DNA of 64,000 bases from contig BLLK01000020.1 of NCBI GenBank assembly GCA_021927905.1, positions 62,001 to 126,000 on the forward strand, in the 5' to 3' direction. Positions 44,165-55,216 of this stretch are shown piece after piece. Origin of the DNA: Chaetoceros tenuissimus. Taxonomy: Eukaryota; Bacillariophyta; Thalassiosirophyceae; Chaetocerotales; Chaetocerotaceae. A program made the translations under genes and the position numbers. The notes below the pieces were generated by a model. The model saw only the letters and a list, made by a program, of their open reading frames with translations. It ran no database searches and was not told where the DNA came from. Every line of letters starts with the position of its first letter. Within the stretch, counting starts at the first letter, position 1.

Positions 44165-45047
44165 CTGATAGAGAGAGAGAGAGAGATGAGATGAGTAAGG
44201 AAATGAAGAGACAAGAGATATGATATCATAAACTAATGAAGAGACGAGAAATTTAACAGCTGTCGTCTTGAATCAGTGAAAGAAGAGATTCAATAAAGAC
44301 GAGCTGAAGCTTCTCAGCAAACATAAGATACATCAACAAAACAATGAAATGACAAGATATGAAATTCATTGCATACCGCCTTTAAAGATATGTCAACTGA
44401 CAAAAGTTGACTGAAGAATCTATTTGTGTTGCTGTACTCTTCTTCTTCTTCTGTCAATCTCTCTTTCAGTTCATTACTGTATCAATGATGATCAGATACT
44501 AACAATGAACAATGAATCCTTTCTATTACAATTCAAAGAGTATCTTTTCAATTCCAACGACACGAATCAACTAAACATACCTTACTAGCTTACTAGAGTT
44601 CTTGTTCTTGTTCAATCGTATTCAATCAATAGTTGACTTCTCTTGCACCTTTATCTATTAGAATCAAATGCAATGTATCAAATATCACTCTTTGTTGTCT
44701 CTGCAGGCTTTTGTAAAATTCAAATTGAAAAGCTGGCGCGGTGTATGAAATATGAAATGTAAGAGAAGAGAAAGATAGAGAGGAGTGATTATGAAATAGC
44801 ACCTGTAACTCTCTTTTGCTCTTTTGTTTCGTTACTGCAATAGTAAACGAAAAGGAAGAGGAGAGAAAGTTCGTTGGTGCGTTGGATAGGGGGGGAGTGG
44901 TTTGAATATGATTTAGTTTCACCCCTTAACTGTAGTATAACTACTTTGATAAGTGACATTTTTTGATGGGCTGCCGTTGAGTTTTTTCTTTCTTTTTCTT
45001 GGAATAGTTTACCTCCATGTATGTATTGAAGCACTCTAAGAGCACCC
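44165..45047. other. Gene-free stretch between divergent genes
   Basis: AG-rich microsatellite (GAGA)n at 44168-44185 just before the HA-domain start, and CT/TCTTCT runs near 44440. No gene is seen. Confidence 0.45.
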
Positions 45048-45395
45048 ATGAAATCAATTTTAATTCAATTCATATGCTTACTTCTCATTGTATATACATT
45101 GCAAGTTATAGATGCAGCAAAGCAAGAGGACTGCCCTAAACCTTGGACTTCTTCCAGTGATGTAATTTGTACAGGAGAATATGATCCAGTCAAATGTGGA
45201 GAATTGGAATGTGAATACTCCAATCAATGTGTAGCAAATACTGCTTCGAGTAACTTTACATCAGAGACTTGTAATCTTATTAATAGTCAAAGTACAAGTG
45301 CAACTACGAGTTTGAATCAAGAAGGATCAAGATATTTCTTGCTCTTGTCGTTGATTGCAGTCATGGGAGTATTTGCAATTGGAGATCTGGTGTAA
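45048..45395 (+). CDS. Small secreted or GPI-like Cys-rich (Kazal-like) protein
   Basis: 115 residues with a signal peptide (LIQFICLLLIVYTLQVIDA), a short Cys-rich module and a hydrophobic C-terminus (YFLLLSLIAVMGVFAIGDLV) that could be a GPI signal or membrane anchor. The core CTGEYDPVKCG...CEYSNQCVANTA resembles the YDPVCG...YSNxCxA core of Kazal protease inhibitors. Possibly a cell-surface protease inhibitor; this is inferred from one motif. Confidence 0.7.
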   Translation: MKSILIQFICLLLIVYTLQVIDAAKQEDCPKPWTSSSDVICTGEYDPVKCGELECEYSNQCVANTASSNFTSETCNLINSQSTSATTSLNQEGSRYFLLLSLIAVMGVFAIGDLV

Positions 45396-45764
45396 CTGAG
45401 TGAACATTTGAATCGTATTACATGTAAAAGAGGAATATAAAGAAAAGACACATATGAAGCAAGCAACTGGTCTAAAGAGAAATAAATTGGTCGTCTTGTG
45501 CCACGTTTAGTGGGAAGAGAAAAGAATATGGATCAGAATTCAGAGTGTAAATGTCAAGGCTGTGGCAGAGTCGTATGTAAAAAACTATTTGAACTTGTAG
45601 AAAGAACAATGAGATCTTGATGTAAAAATATAAACGCTAATGAAGCTTGATAGCGACGATCGGTTATCATCAGAATAAGAGAAAAGACTCAAATGCAAAA
45701 GAATATCTACGTTTATCGAGTATATGAAATTTATTTATGAGGGAGGGCATGGACAGATAAAACT
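45396..45764. other. Gene-free stretch between convergent genes
   Basis: 3' flanks only; no gene or element seen. Confidence 0.4.
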
Positions 45765-46583
45765 TTAGGATTGAAGTGCATCATTGGCAAGTCGCCGTTT
45801 GACTTCATCCTTTTCTTGCTCATTATTGTTGGAAGCATTGGGATTACTTTCTTCATCCTCAGAGAGTATTGCATTGAGTTCATTGTTGTCACTATCTCCA
45901 CTCGCATAGTCATAGAATGTAAAGTAGTACATGAAGGAATGAATCAAGTAGAAAAATACCCCAGTCAACATTAGTGGAAATATTTTGCTGTCAATGTAAA
46001 CTGTAGCACTGCCAACATGGCATTGGAAAAAAATTTCGGTGACAGTATGATTACGAATTGTTCCAACTACAAAGAGGAAAAAGGATCCAAGTGCTGCAAA
46101 AATATAGGTAGACATTGCCAGCATACTTTCGCGCATATAGAGATATCCTAGATATGCATAACATAGCGTTGTGATCAGTGTACCAATTACCCAGAGAATA
46201 TTGGAAATATTTGGGTAGTCAACTACAAAAGAATACTTGTACTCGGAAAATATCCAGATGGAAGAAGAACTCGAGACACGTTTCATAATATCCATCTCTG
46301 ATACTACAGATCCGAACAGAAACAGACCTCCAAGTGCATTTAGCATAGTCATTAGAAGATGAAGTTTCTCATTCATAGTCTTGACTCTTGGATCTTCAAG
46401 GATGATAGAGAAGACGAAGAAAACAGCAGCTGCAGTAAAGAGGCCACCTCTCACATTGTACATACAATCTACTACTTTCTCATCCCATGGTTCTTTGATA
46501 TTCACTCCATTGTACACATACCAATGACCGTATACACTATATGCATTACCACCAAAGTATGTTTCGTCTCCCCCACAGCTCAT
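45765..46583 (-). CDS. Polytopic membrane protein, five helices visible, start uncertain
   Basis: The first in-frame ATG is at 46583 and gives 272 residues. Helices: GLFTAAAVFFVFSIIL, LLMTMLNALGGLFLFGSVV, ILWVIGTLITTLCYAYLGYL, TYIFAALGSFFLFVVGT and FPLMLTGVFFYLIHSFMYYF, then an acidic Asn-rich tail. The frame stays open upstream to about 46720 and encodes another hydrophobic run (KLAFTLLFATGTFLIHNP) without an ATG. A missed 5' exon or a frameshift probably removes the true start and a first helix. No family is recognised. Confidence 0.7.
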   Translation of the reverse strand: MSCGGDETYFGGNAYSVYGHWYVYNGVNIKEPWDEKVVDCMYNVRGGLFTAAAVFFVFSIILEDPRVKTMNEKLHLLMTMLNALGGLFLFGSVVSEMDIMKRVSSSSSIWIFSEYKYSFVVDYPNISNILWVIGTLITTLCYAYLGYLYMRESMLAMSTYIFAALGSFFLFVVGTIRNHTVTEIFFQCHVGSATVYIDSKIFPLMLTGVFFYLIHSFMYYFTFYDYASGDSDNNELNAILSEDEESNPNASNNNEQEKDEVKRRLANDALQS

Positions 46584-47467
46584 CACAAGGTCGTTCTCTA
46601 CTATAGGGTTGTGGATTAGAAAAGTACCAGTAGCAAAAAGTAAAGTAAAGGCAAGCTTCGAAAGGTAAGTTGCTGTGAACAGAATTTTGTTTGCGTGCTG
46701 ACTGTAGCCATACTTTGGATAGTATTATTCAAATTTTTGTTAGTTATAACATGAATGTGATATGGTTGAATTTTAGAGAAGATACATTTTGAACTTTTAC
46801 GAGTAGGTTGACTTATACGAGTAGGCAGGTTGAGTGCATACATTTTTTGTCTAACCTTATTCTCATAAAGTTTCATTTTAGATCAATGACGAACACTTTC
46901 GAACATGAAGATTCTACTTTGTAAATTGTGAGTCGGAGAGGAGTTCGGGTTCGGATTGATGAAGCCCGGCCTTGGTTGTTGATGGCCCTTTTTCTTATAT
47001 CTATTCTCCTTCGGCCATGTATAGAGTTTTAATGAGATTTATGTTATAAAAACAAAAGAATACAATCATTTGCAGTCAAGATTTCTAGGTACAGTACTAC
47101 AAACTAACCTTCCATCATTAGGTCAGCTCGTGAGGAAGAACAGGGAAGCTTTGGAAGGAGTACCGTTGTCTTTTTCAGAAAGATCGTGAAGAATGATTTC
47201 GAACAGGAAAGAATATTCTGTCGAACCAAAATGATTCAACGGACATTCACGTATGTATATATCTGGTATTAAATCAAAGAAATCACACGAAATCACACAT
47301 ATTTAGTCCTATGTTTGAAACCAGGAACATCTCTCACAAAATCAACAGTGCAACCTACTTATTGACACAAAAGAGGACGCGAACCTTTGGATGTTTCTTT
47401 TGATACTCTCATGCCATAATTTTCCAAGAAACGAAATTCAAAAACTACAAGTTCACTTTCTTCAAGG
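46584..47467. other. Mostly gene-free stretch
   Basis: The left 140 bases are probably coding for the preceding membrane protein. The remainder contains a GC-richer patch at 46930-46990 but no recognisable tRNA or gene. Confidence 0.4.
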
Positions 47468-49162
47468 ATGCAGAGACTCTTCTTCACCCTTTCGCTTCTC
47501 CTCGCCACTTCATCTTCTCTAGACATTGACGGAGTAGAAACAACCTATGGACCATTTACAAACAAAGAACAGACTTATGTTCCATGTTACAGTGCTAACT
47601 CAAATGCATATGCCATTTCATCTTCAAACAATGGACTATGTATGCACAGCCACGCATGTCGTTACAAATTCTGCAATTCTCAAGATGCTAAAATGAATCT
47701 TCCACTTTATTCCGTCGACGCCAAGAATCATACAGACATTATTCATGCATTTCAGTATGCAAAAGATAATGACTTGTATGTAAGTGTCAAGACAACTGGG
47801 CATTCTTATACGGGAAGTAGTACTGAAGAAGGTTCGCTCTTGGTGTGGATGCACAATTATGAAAAAGATTTGACTTTTCATGAATCTTATAAAAATTCAT
47901 GCCAAGCTTCTCATGAAAAGTATGTCGAACATGATGTTATTTCCATTGGAGGAGGAGCGGTTTGGGATGATGTCATTGAAGCAGTGAAAGATGATTATCA
48001 TGTAGTCACCGGTGGCGGAAGAACTGTGTCCGCTATTGGAGGATGGCTTCAAGGTGGCGGACTCTCATTTAGTTCCAGAAAATATGGAATTGGTGTTGAT
48101 CAAGCTATTGATTTTGAAGTTGTATTGACAAACGGTACAGTCGTCAATGCGGATGCATGTACCAACTCCGATTTATACTTTGCACTTCGTGGAGGCGGAG
48201 GTGGGACCTATGGAGTTGTTACAAAGGTTCATTACAAAGTATATCCGAAAACTGCAATCACTGTAGTTCAATATTCACTTCTTGCTTCGGACTATGGAAA
48301 ATATTGGGAGTTAATTTCAAAGGCAGTTGCTCAATTCTTTGAATTTTGGATTGACAAGAGTCCAGATCTATCTAATGATTGGTGTGGAGGCTTCTTTGGT
48401 CCATTTCATCTCCATTTGGTTTATTGTGGTACCGCTTCTGAAATGTTATCGGATGGATTCTTTAGCGAATTTACAGCTTGGTACAATGACAACTTGGACA
48501 AGTCACAAATGGTGGAAAATGAGTGGGGAGCTTTTCCGCCTTCTTATATTGAGTATGATAGCTGGTATGAATACAAAGGTGGGGCTGGGGCATATCAAAA
48601 CCCAGCATCGACTGATCAAACGGGCAACAGTTACAATGGAATCGAGTCCATGAGTGCTAGATTGATGCCAGAAGCTGTAGTGCGTGAGAGAGGACATGAT
48701 GTGCTTGAGCTCCTTACCTCACTCACTCCATACCTTGGATTCGTCAACTATTTCTTGGGCGGAAAAATCAATGATGTTGCTATCGATGAGACGTCAGTCA
48801 ATCCATTCCTTCGCAGCACTGTTTGGAGTATATTTACAAACGATGATCGTTCTGGTCAAACAGTACGAGAGTTTGTAACAAATGACGAGACAGGAGTATG
48901 TTACAATCATCATTACGGACTTGAACCAGATTGGAGAAGAGCTTGTTTTGGATCTCACTATGATACATTGAAATCACTTCAAGAAAAGTATGACTCCGAC
49001 AAGTTGTTGAATTGTTGGCATTGTGTTGGCTATCAAGGTGAAGAGAAAGAATCAAGTCATGAAGCATATCCCATCAATGAAATATCAGCTGCGAATAAAT
49101 ACATGTCATCATTCAATTGTATCATGATTGTGTCACTTGTTTCTACTTTCATGTTACTTTAA
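47468..49162 (+). CDS. Secreted FAD-linked oxidase (berberine-bridge-enzyme-like)
   Basis: 564 residues with a signal peptide (MQRLFFTLSLLLATSSSLD). The FAD-binding PCMH-type domain carries TTGHSYTGSS, where H112 fits the covalent FAD-binding His, then GGGRTVSAIGGWLQGGGLSF and GGGGGTYGVVTKVHYKVYP. The C-terminal substrate/BBE region ends in NCWHCVGYQG. The second flavin-linking Cys of bicovalent berberine-bridge enzymes is not seen (Arg at the aligned place in GGGRTVS), so a single covalent bond is likely. The last ~20 residues are hydrophobic (CIMIVSLVSTFMLL), suggesting a GPI or membrane anchor. It probably oxidises a sugar or small alcohol extracellularly and makes H2O2 (family inference). 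Confidence 0.88.
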   Translation: MQRLFFTLSLLLATSSSLDIDGVETTYGPFTNKEQTYVPCYSANSNAYAISSSNNGLCMHSHACRYKFCNSQDAKMNLPLYSVDAKNHTDIIHAFQYAKDNDLYVSVKTTGHSYTGSSTEEGSLLVWMHNYEKDLTFHESYKNSCQASHEKYVEHDVISIGGGAVWDDVIEAVKDDYHVVTGGGRTVSAIGGWLQGGGLSFSSRKYGIGVDQAIDFEVVLTNGTVVNADACTNSDLYFALRGGGGGTYGVVTKVHYKVYPKTAITVVQYSLLASDYGKYWELISKAVAQFFEFWIDKSPDLSNDWCGGFFGPFHLHLVYCGTASEMLSDGFFSEFTAWYNDNLDKSQMVENEWGAFPPSYIEYDSWYEYKGGAGAYQNPASTDQTGNSYNGIESMSARLMPEAVVRERGHDVLELLTSLTPYLGFVNYFLGGKINDVAIDETSVNPFLRSTVWSIFTNDDRSGQTVREFVTNDETGVCYNHHYGLEPDWRRACFGSHYDTLKSLQEKYDSDKLLNCWHCVGYQGEEKESSHEAYPINEISAANKYMSSFNCIMIVSLVSTFMLL

Positions 49163-49247
49163 ATGTATTTATTCTAATAATAAGTTACTACGTATACTTA
49201 TGTTGTATTCTAATAGCTAGCTATAAAATCCTCATAATTCTATTCAT

Positions 49248-51719
49248 TTATGCAGCAGCAGCATGAATCGGAAAGACTCTCTCGTCAGTGCATAGTTGAG
49301 CAAGTATTATGCGTAACCCATTCTCACCAGCTGCATATACAGTATCATCATCTACATCGCCAAACAATTGGCACCCCTCGCAGTAGTATGCAAATCCTTC
49401 GTGAACCTCTTGATTCAAAGTCAAGTGTTCACCTAGCATAAAGAAAATACTACGGCCCAAACTATCATCAATCTTGTCTTTGTAATGTCTACAAATGTCC
49501 ACTGCTTCTTCAAGAAAATGAAGACCTTCCTTTTGGGACAAACTTTGGTCGTCATTGTCGGCATACAATTGAAAGATATGCCTCAAGGTATGGATGAGGT
49601 CTTTTGGATTATTACTTTTCTCTTTTTCTTTCATAGATTGTCGCTCGTAAGTAAGGACCTTGAGGTAGATCTGTAGTGCTTCCTCTGTCATACCCATTGC
49701 CTTGTAGACTGTTGCAACGTTGTACAGTACAGCAACGATTTGACTTTTTGTACTCTTCTTGGAGGTAGTACGCATATGGAGGCATTCAAGAAAAGTCGAT
49801 AGAGCTGTTTCATACTTTTGTTCCTTGAAGTACATGAGACCTAGCTGGTTCAAACTGGTCGAAACATGAGGGTTCATAGGTCCATGAAACTGTTTCGAAA
49901 TGGCAACAACTTGTTCCAGATGATAGGCACAAATCGATAAGTTTCCAATGGATTCATAGATATCGGCAATATTCATGTGAATCTCGATGAGTAAATTGGA
50001 GAATGGTTTTTGATTCTCCAAAGACTTGATTTTTGCAAGAGCCTTTTGAAACATAATCACAGCCTTCTCAATCTTGTGCTCTTTGGAAAGGACAACAGCT
50101 ATGTTGCAGCAGTTTGTGATGTAGCTTCTAACAGTAGAATCATCATCTTGAGGAAGCATCAAGATATCACGGGCTTGATAAAGAGCCTCAAGCGCATCTT
50201 CGAACTTGTACTGATAGCCTAGTACAGCACTAAGAGTGTTCAACAGAGTAACCTTGGACTCGTCGTATGAGCTTGTAGTCGAGACAAATGCAAGAGACGA
50301 CAGATGCTCTCGAAGTAACATCTCAGCTCCGAGAAAGTCTTCCATGTCGATATAGAGATCAGCAATAGTGATAACTGCTTTCGCAATGATTGTATCATCA
50401 CAACCAAGGATAGGTCTTGCAACAGATAGAAAAGAATGATAATGCTCCATTGCTTCTTCTTTCTCATCAAGAGCGACCAACGATTGTGCTACATTGAAGT
50501 GAGCAACACCAAGATCCAAATGAGTAGATGGCAAGCAAATCGACCGTTCTCTAAGACACGCTCCTTGGCAGTAAAGAGCTTGAGAGAAGTCATTGATGAT
50601 ATAGTAGACTCTACCAAGATTGTTTAGAACCGTGGCAATGTTTGCTTTGAAAGTCATCATATAATGTTCAGGAATAGTATTATCGGACTTGCAATCTTCG
50701 TAGATTGTAAGTGACGCTTCGAGATATTTCAGACAGAGATTGGCTTGTGTCTCTAGCTTCTGTGAGTCATTTTCATCTCCTTGACAGGGTACAACCCTTT
50801 GATGTAAGAAAACCATCCCAATACAATTGAGACAAGCAGCCGTGACGTTTCGACCATAGAATAGAGCTTCCGAGTGAAGTTCACTTGATTCGATATACTG
50901 GAGACTCTTCAAGCATAGATGATAAGAACGTATACTATCGTCAGGATTTGAGAGATGCCATTCAACGTGTCCAAGATTAAGTAATGTAATTGAGGTCAGC
51001 AACATGTGAGTAGCAAGAACCTGTTGTCTCATACTTTTAGCAGAAGATACATTTGATGATGCAGTTGTAGTAATAACAGAAGAATTAGAAGTGACTGAGC
51101 CAGATGCATCCAACTTCACTTCATAAAGTAACTCAAGTGCTTGCTGGAAGTAAGACTTTGCAGAAATGTAATCATCATCACGAGCCTTGCATACACCCAT
51201 GTTAAAGAGTAATGTTGCAGTAACAGTCTTGACTGCATAGTTTTTGCCTTGAGCAATCCTTTGTGTTTCTTGATAACTCTCTTGTACAATAGATAAAGCA
51301 ATGTTGTGAGTGAAAGCAGATGTACCTTCTTCAAAAGTTTTGCCGGAGCTTTGATTTGTTGTCTTGGACCTGTTCATACTAGTATCATGATCGCAAGAAG
51401 ATGTATGAACAAAAAAGCATCTACTACTGAAATCAACAACAGGAAGGATAGAACATGAGGCTGATGAGTAAAGAACATCGCAGCTCATCTTTTGAGCAGA
51501 GTGGATTGCATCGGATAATCTTGCCTCGATGCCAGCACTTGAAAAAGAAGAAAAAGAGGAAGCTTCTCCTTTTTCGATCCTAATTCTCCTTGTGAATGTT
51601 CCTCTTTCTCTATTTGGATCGCTAGCTTGGTCAACAATAGCATCATATCCTCCATGATCACAAGAAGAACAAGATACAGCCAAATTGTTTTGTTGAACTA
51701 GAATATCAATCATTTTCAT
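49248..51719 (-). CDS. Large TPR-repeat protein
   Basis: 823 residues with an ATG at 51719. After ~140 residues of Ser/Cys-rich disordered sequence, TPR units run to about residue 760. Examples: LFNMGVCKARDDDYISAKSY, LLNLGHVEWHLSNPDDSIRS, TVLNNLGRVYYIINDFSQAL, SLNQLGLMYFKEQKYETALS and VLYNVATVYKAMGMTEEALQ. The ~42-residue spacing of several units resembles kinesin-light-chain-type TPRs. It is expected to be a protein-binding scaffold, perhaps a cargo or signalling adaptor. The gene is tail-to-tail (85 bp) with the oxidase gene. Confidence 0.88.
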   Translation of the reverse strand: MKMIDILVQQNNLAVSCSSCDHGGYDAIVDQASDPNRERGTFTRRIRIEKGEASSFSSFSSAGIEARLSDAIHSAQKMSCDVLYSSASCSILPVVDFSSRCFFVHTSSCDHDTSMNRSKTTNQSSGKTFEEGTSAFTHNIALSIVQESYQETQRIAQGKNYAVKTVTATLLFNMGVCKARDDDYISAKSYFQQALELLYEVKLDASGSVTSNSSVITTTASSNVSSAKSMRQQVLATHMLLTSITLLNLGHVEWHLSNPDDSIRSYHLCLKSLQYIESSELHSEALFYGRNVTAACLNCIGMVFLHQRVVPCQGDENDSQKLETQANLCLKYLEASLTIYEDCKSDNTIPEHYMMTFKANIATVLNNLGRVYYIINDFSQALYCQGACLRERSICLPSTHLDLGVAHFNVAQSLVALDEKEEAMEHYHSFLSVARPILGCDDTIIAKAVITIADLYIDMEDFLGAEMLLREHLSSLAFVSTTSSYDESKVTLLNTLSAVLGYQYKFEDALEALYQARDILMLPQDDDSTVRSYITNCCNIAVVLSKEHKIEKAVIMFQKALAKIKSLENQKPFSNLLIEIHMNIADIYESIGNLSICAYHLEQVVAISKQFHGPMNPHVSTSLNQLGLMYFKEQKYETALSTFLECLHMRTTSKKSTKSQIVAVLYNVATVYKAMGMTEEALQIYLKVLTYERQSMKEKEKSNNPKDLIHTLRHIFQLYADNDDQSLSQKEGLHFLEEAVDICRHYKDKIDDSLGRSIFFMLGEHLTLNQEVHEGFAYYCEGCQLFGDVDDDTVYAAGENGLRIILAQLCTDERVFPIHAAAA

Positions 51720-52585
51720 TTTACAAACTCTTCTTTTTGACTTGTGAGGTTAGCTAGTTATTAGTTGTGAGTGAAGTAGAAAAGGAAGAAACTGGAAACT
51801 TTGTGTATGATTGATGATGACTCGACTCAACTGACTCACTGTTGTATATGCATACCAGATGGGAAGAAAAAGAGAAATTCCGAACTTGAAACAGATCATG
51901 AATGCAAATACTGTCCATTTTAGACGTAAGTAAGGAAAAGAATGTCTCGTTAGGAAGGTAGATAGAGGATGCATGCAATTTCTGAATAAAGACTCGGTAA
52001 ATACCGGGAATATCATGTGAATTGCAAATGGTGCTATGGAATGAAAAATTTAAGTAGTACGATTAGATAGTAGTATCGCTTTCCGCTAATCATAACTCTG
52101 GTCTCTAGCTAAATATATAAAAAGAAAACTTTTAATCTCAAATCACCAATGAACATTAATTCCAGTCATGCCATATTCACTGTTTTGCACCCACTTCTAA
52201 AACACAAAGTCTCCAAGCTCTTTGTTCCTCGCTTCCTATTAAACCGGGACCAAGTATCCATGAAGTCTGCACATGTTGCATTAAAAGAAGAAGGAATTCT
52301 CCATCTACGTACTGCCGAAATTATTTTGGACACGTCAGAATGTATCGGATGACAGCTCATACATTGTTCAATCCACACGATAGCGTCACTCTTATTATTC
52401 AAAGCTAGAGTATCCTCATTATCTCGTCCATCAATAAAAGGCCTTTCAGAATTTTGAAAAATCAGCACACGAACTCCACTCCGTGTTTCAGTCCGTGCAC
52501 CTCTACTCGTAAAGCATTCATAAGAATTCAAAGATACCAAATACTAAACAGTACTATTCACTCACTTTATTACTAAGCAATAGCA
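51720..52585. other. Gene-free stretch between divergent genes
   Basis: Shared promoter region of the TPR and HVA22 genes. A 124-codon minus frame (52166-52540) with an ATG has no recognisable domain and could be chance or an unrecognised small gene. Confidence 0.4.
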
Positions 52586-53249
52586 ATGGATCAAATCAAG
52601 AATCAGCTTCAACAGTTTCGTCAAAAGTTGGACGGCATTGAACCGTTGGAAAAGGCGGAGGTACGATTCAAATTCAAATTCTATTTTCAAAAGGAATGAC
52701 TTTACTAGTAGTAGCTAATGACTTTCTCTTCTCTCTCTTTAACAGCAAGCAACCAATGTCCCAAAAGAGTATCTTACAATCGTAGGAACCCTCGTACTCT
52801 TTTCTCTCATCTTCTTTTCCATCGGAGCAGGATCCATGACCTCCATTGTAGGATTCATTTATCCAGCTTATAAATCCCTCCTGGCAATTGAATCAAAAGT
52901 ACGCGGCGATGACACCCAGTGGCTCATTTATTGGGTCGTCTACTGCTTCTTTAGTATTATTGAATTGTTTGCAGACATGATTTTATACTGGATTCCATTC
53001 TATTATGCTTTCAAATTGGCATTTTTGTTGTGGTGTATGTTGCCGCAGACTAGGGGTGCGACTTTTTTGTATGAGGCCTTTTTGAAGGATTTTTTGAAAT
53101 CTCAAGAGAGTAAAATTGATCAGGCGCTTGAGGATGCCAAAAAGACTGCGAAAGTGATTGGACATGAGGTCGGATCGAATGTCAAGGAAATGGTTAGTGG
53201 AGTTGCTGCTGCTGCTGCAAGTAGTGAGGGGGATAAAAAGGATGACTAA
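52586..53249 (+). CDS. HVA22/REEP (TB2/DP1) family ER-shaping protein (2 exons)
   Basis: Exons are 52586-52660 and 52746-53249, with an 85-nt intron (GTACG...AACAG), giving 192 residues. After an amphipathic N-terminal helix comes a hydrophobic hairpin (TIVGTLVLFSLIFFSIGAG), GFIYPAYKSLLAIES, QWLIYWVVYCFFSIIELFAD and YAFKLAFLLWCMLPQTRGA, the TB2/DP1/HVA22 signature, followed by a helical, Ala-rich tail. The family inserts hairpins into the ER membrane to curve tubules. The match is clear and the length is typical. Confidence 0.93.
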
Positions 53250-53823
53250 TTGTTTTGAATCGATTCGTTTCTTGGAAAGAAGGAATTGAAATTTTGAATT
53301 AGAGTATGGCTCTGGGATTTGAATTTTGATTCTGTTTGCTTCTTTTACAAGAAATGATGTACCGGTACATGGAATAGCATCATGTTACGTAGTACTACTC
53401 TTGTATATAATTTATACAGTTATTATGGAAAGTTTTCGATTGTCTAGTTTTTCTTTTATGTAGTTAGAAAGATAGTTGTTCTTAGTAGTATGTGCATTAT
53501 AGTTCACTGTATGAAACTGTAGTCACGACGACTCTTATCGAGAGAATGTTCTCTCTGTCGTAGTATAGAATCTGCCTCTTTTTTACTCATTCTGATCGAA
53601 AATTCTATTCCTCTCTTTATATATTGAGAGAAAGAACAAGTCCTTTGCACATGGAAATTCAAATCTATTTATACCGTGATGGATTCAAAACTACTCAACT
53701 TCACGCTGTGGAAATTTACATGGATCTTCACGCTGTGATAGGATATAGATTGTGCTTCACATCTCTACATCATAAATTCAAATAAGGCAACTTATTCCTC
53801 CAAAGCCAATACTCCAACATTCA
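53250..53823. other. Gene-free stretch
   Basis: AT-rich 3' and 5' flanks. A pair of TTCACGCTGTG repeats occurs near 53700 and 53728, before the next gene. No gene is seen. Confidence 0.45.
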
Positions 53824-54910
53824 ATGATTGAATCTAGAATCGATGAATGGGTAGATTTTTCTACCAATGCTGAATTTCAACCATTTGTAGAACAGAAACA
53901 AGTCAAGACTCTTGAAGTGAAACAGAATCCAAAGCGAGATGAATTGATTGTACCGAAACTTTCACTTCCATTGAATCATTACTGTATGATTGCCGAAAAG
54001 GTATGTCCAAATATCGATTTCCATATTCTATATGCCGACCTATACATGTTTCTCACTCTATTCTATATATTAGGTATTCATTTCTTTTCTCAAATCATTT
54101 CGAGGACTGTACAATCCATCATGCGAAACATCTACCCAAGAAACAGTATCCACACTTGGCAAACGTCTCTTACTTTTTGTCAACATTGTCATTCCCACTC
54201 ATGATGATTTCTATCGCGAAAACTATAGTAAGGAAAAGAATCGCATTCATTCCATTGCTCATCAAGTACAAGACTATCTTGATAAATTGTATGATATTTC
54301 AAGTGAAGAACGTGATGATGTCGAACATGTCGAACATGTCGTAGATGTAGACTCTACTCCCACTACTGTTACTACTTTCAATCAAGTCCTTAGTCCAACT
54401 GAGTTTAGCCAATACTGTATGCCATGCAATGATTCTCCATCCATTATCACAGTCGATGAATCCTTTGAATCTTTTGACAAAGTGCATTCTTCCCATGAAG
54501 AATTTGAAGTAGTCCATTCTTCCAATGCATTTGACAATGACTTTAGTATTGATCGAAATGAGATTGAATTGGTGGACATTGGTGTTTGTGGCAGTTGGGA
54601 GACTTGTTCCTTTGATAGTACTCATGTTCATTTCGGAAACAAGGATCAAGATGAAGATGACTTTCCATTTGGTGTTCTGCCTGATGTCGATTCCACTTTG
54701 AGTGTATCCAGCAAGGATGATGTGAGTAGTTGCAATGAGTCTACTACTAGTACTTCAACTAGTACATCTAAAAGCAGCAATGGTAAACAAGTGTCAGCAT
54801 ATAAGAGTGAACTGACTCGAGAGATTGAATGTAAAGCATCAAACTTTTCTGCATTGATGAATCATTGGAAAGCAAAGGAGAGAGAATGGAAAGACAGACA
54901 TGTCAAGTAG
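53824..54910 (+). CDS. Conserved-looking protein of unknown function (2 exons)
   Basis: Exons are 53824-54000 and 54074-54910, joined in phase across a 73-nt intron (GTATGT...TATTAG), giving 337 residues. The first ~140 residues look folded: NPKRDELIVPKLSLPLNHYC, MIAEKVFISFLKSFRGLY, LGKRLLLFVNIVIPTHDDFY and RIHSIAHQVQDYLDKLYD. The remaining two thirds are acidic and Ser/Thr-rich, with VHSS(H/N)(E/A) repeats and a short basic helix at the end. The intron falls between two strongly patterned blocks, which supports the model. No family is recognised. Confidence 0.72.
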
Positions 54911-55216
54911 ATATTATATATCTCATTTATAGGATTGCATGTTTGTAGGTGGCAATGCATCATCACTACGGAATCAAACTAACGAGACGAACAAGAAACA
55001 AAGAGAAAATAGAAATGTGGCAGAGTTCATTGACACATCGCCAAAAGACATAATTTAGCATCAATTATACATATTTAGTCCCATATATTAACCGTTATGT
55101 ATGTAACCGTCTATTCAACCAACATACGATTTATGATTGTGCTCTTCTTTTTTCTTTGATGCAATTCATTACTTGTTGTTTCCATCTATCCACTTCCTTC
55201 TTTCTTTCTTCAAAGT
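54911..55216. other. Gene-free stretch
   Basis: AT-rich flanks only. A CT-rich tract (TTCCTTCTTTCTTTC) precedes the next ATG. Confidence 0.4.

Noticed and set aside
46930-46990. GC-richer patch containing GGGTTCGGATT, resembling a tRNA B box
   Set aside because: No matching acceptor stem, A box or anticodon arm could be drawn around it.
52166-52540. A 124-codon minus frame starting with ATG
   Set aside because: No domain, signal or homology is recognisable and it lies in a divergent promoter region. Kept only as a possibility.
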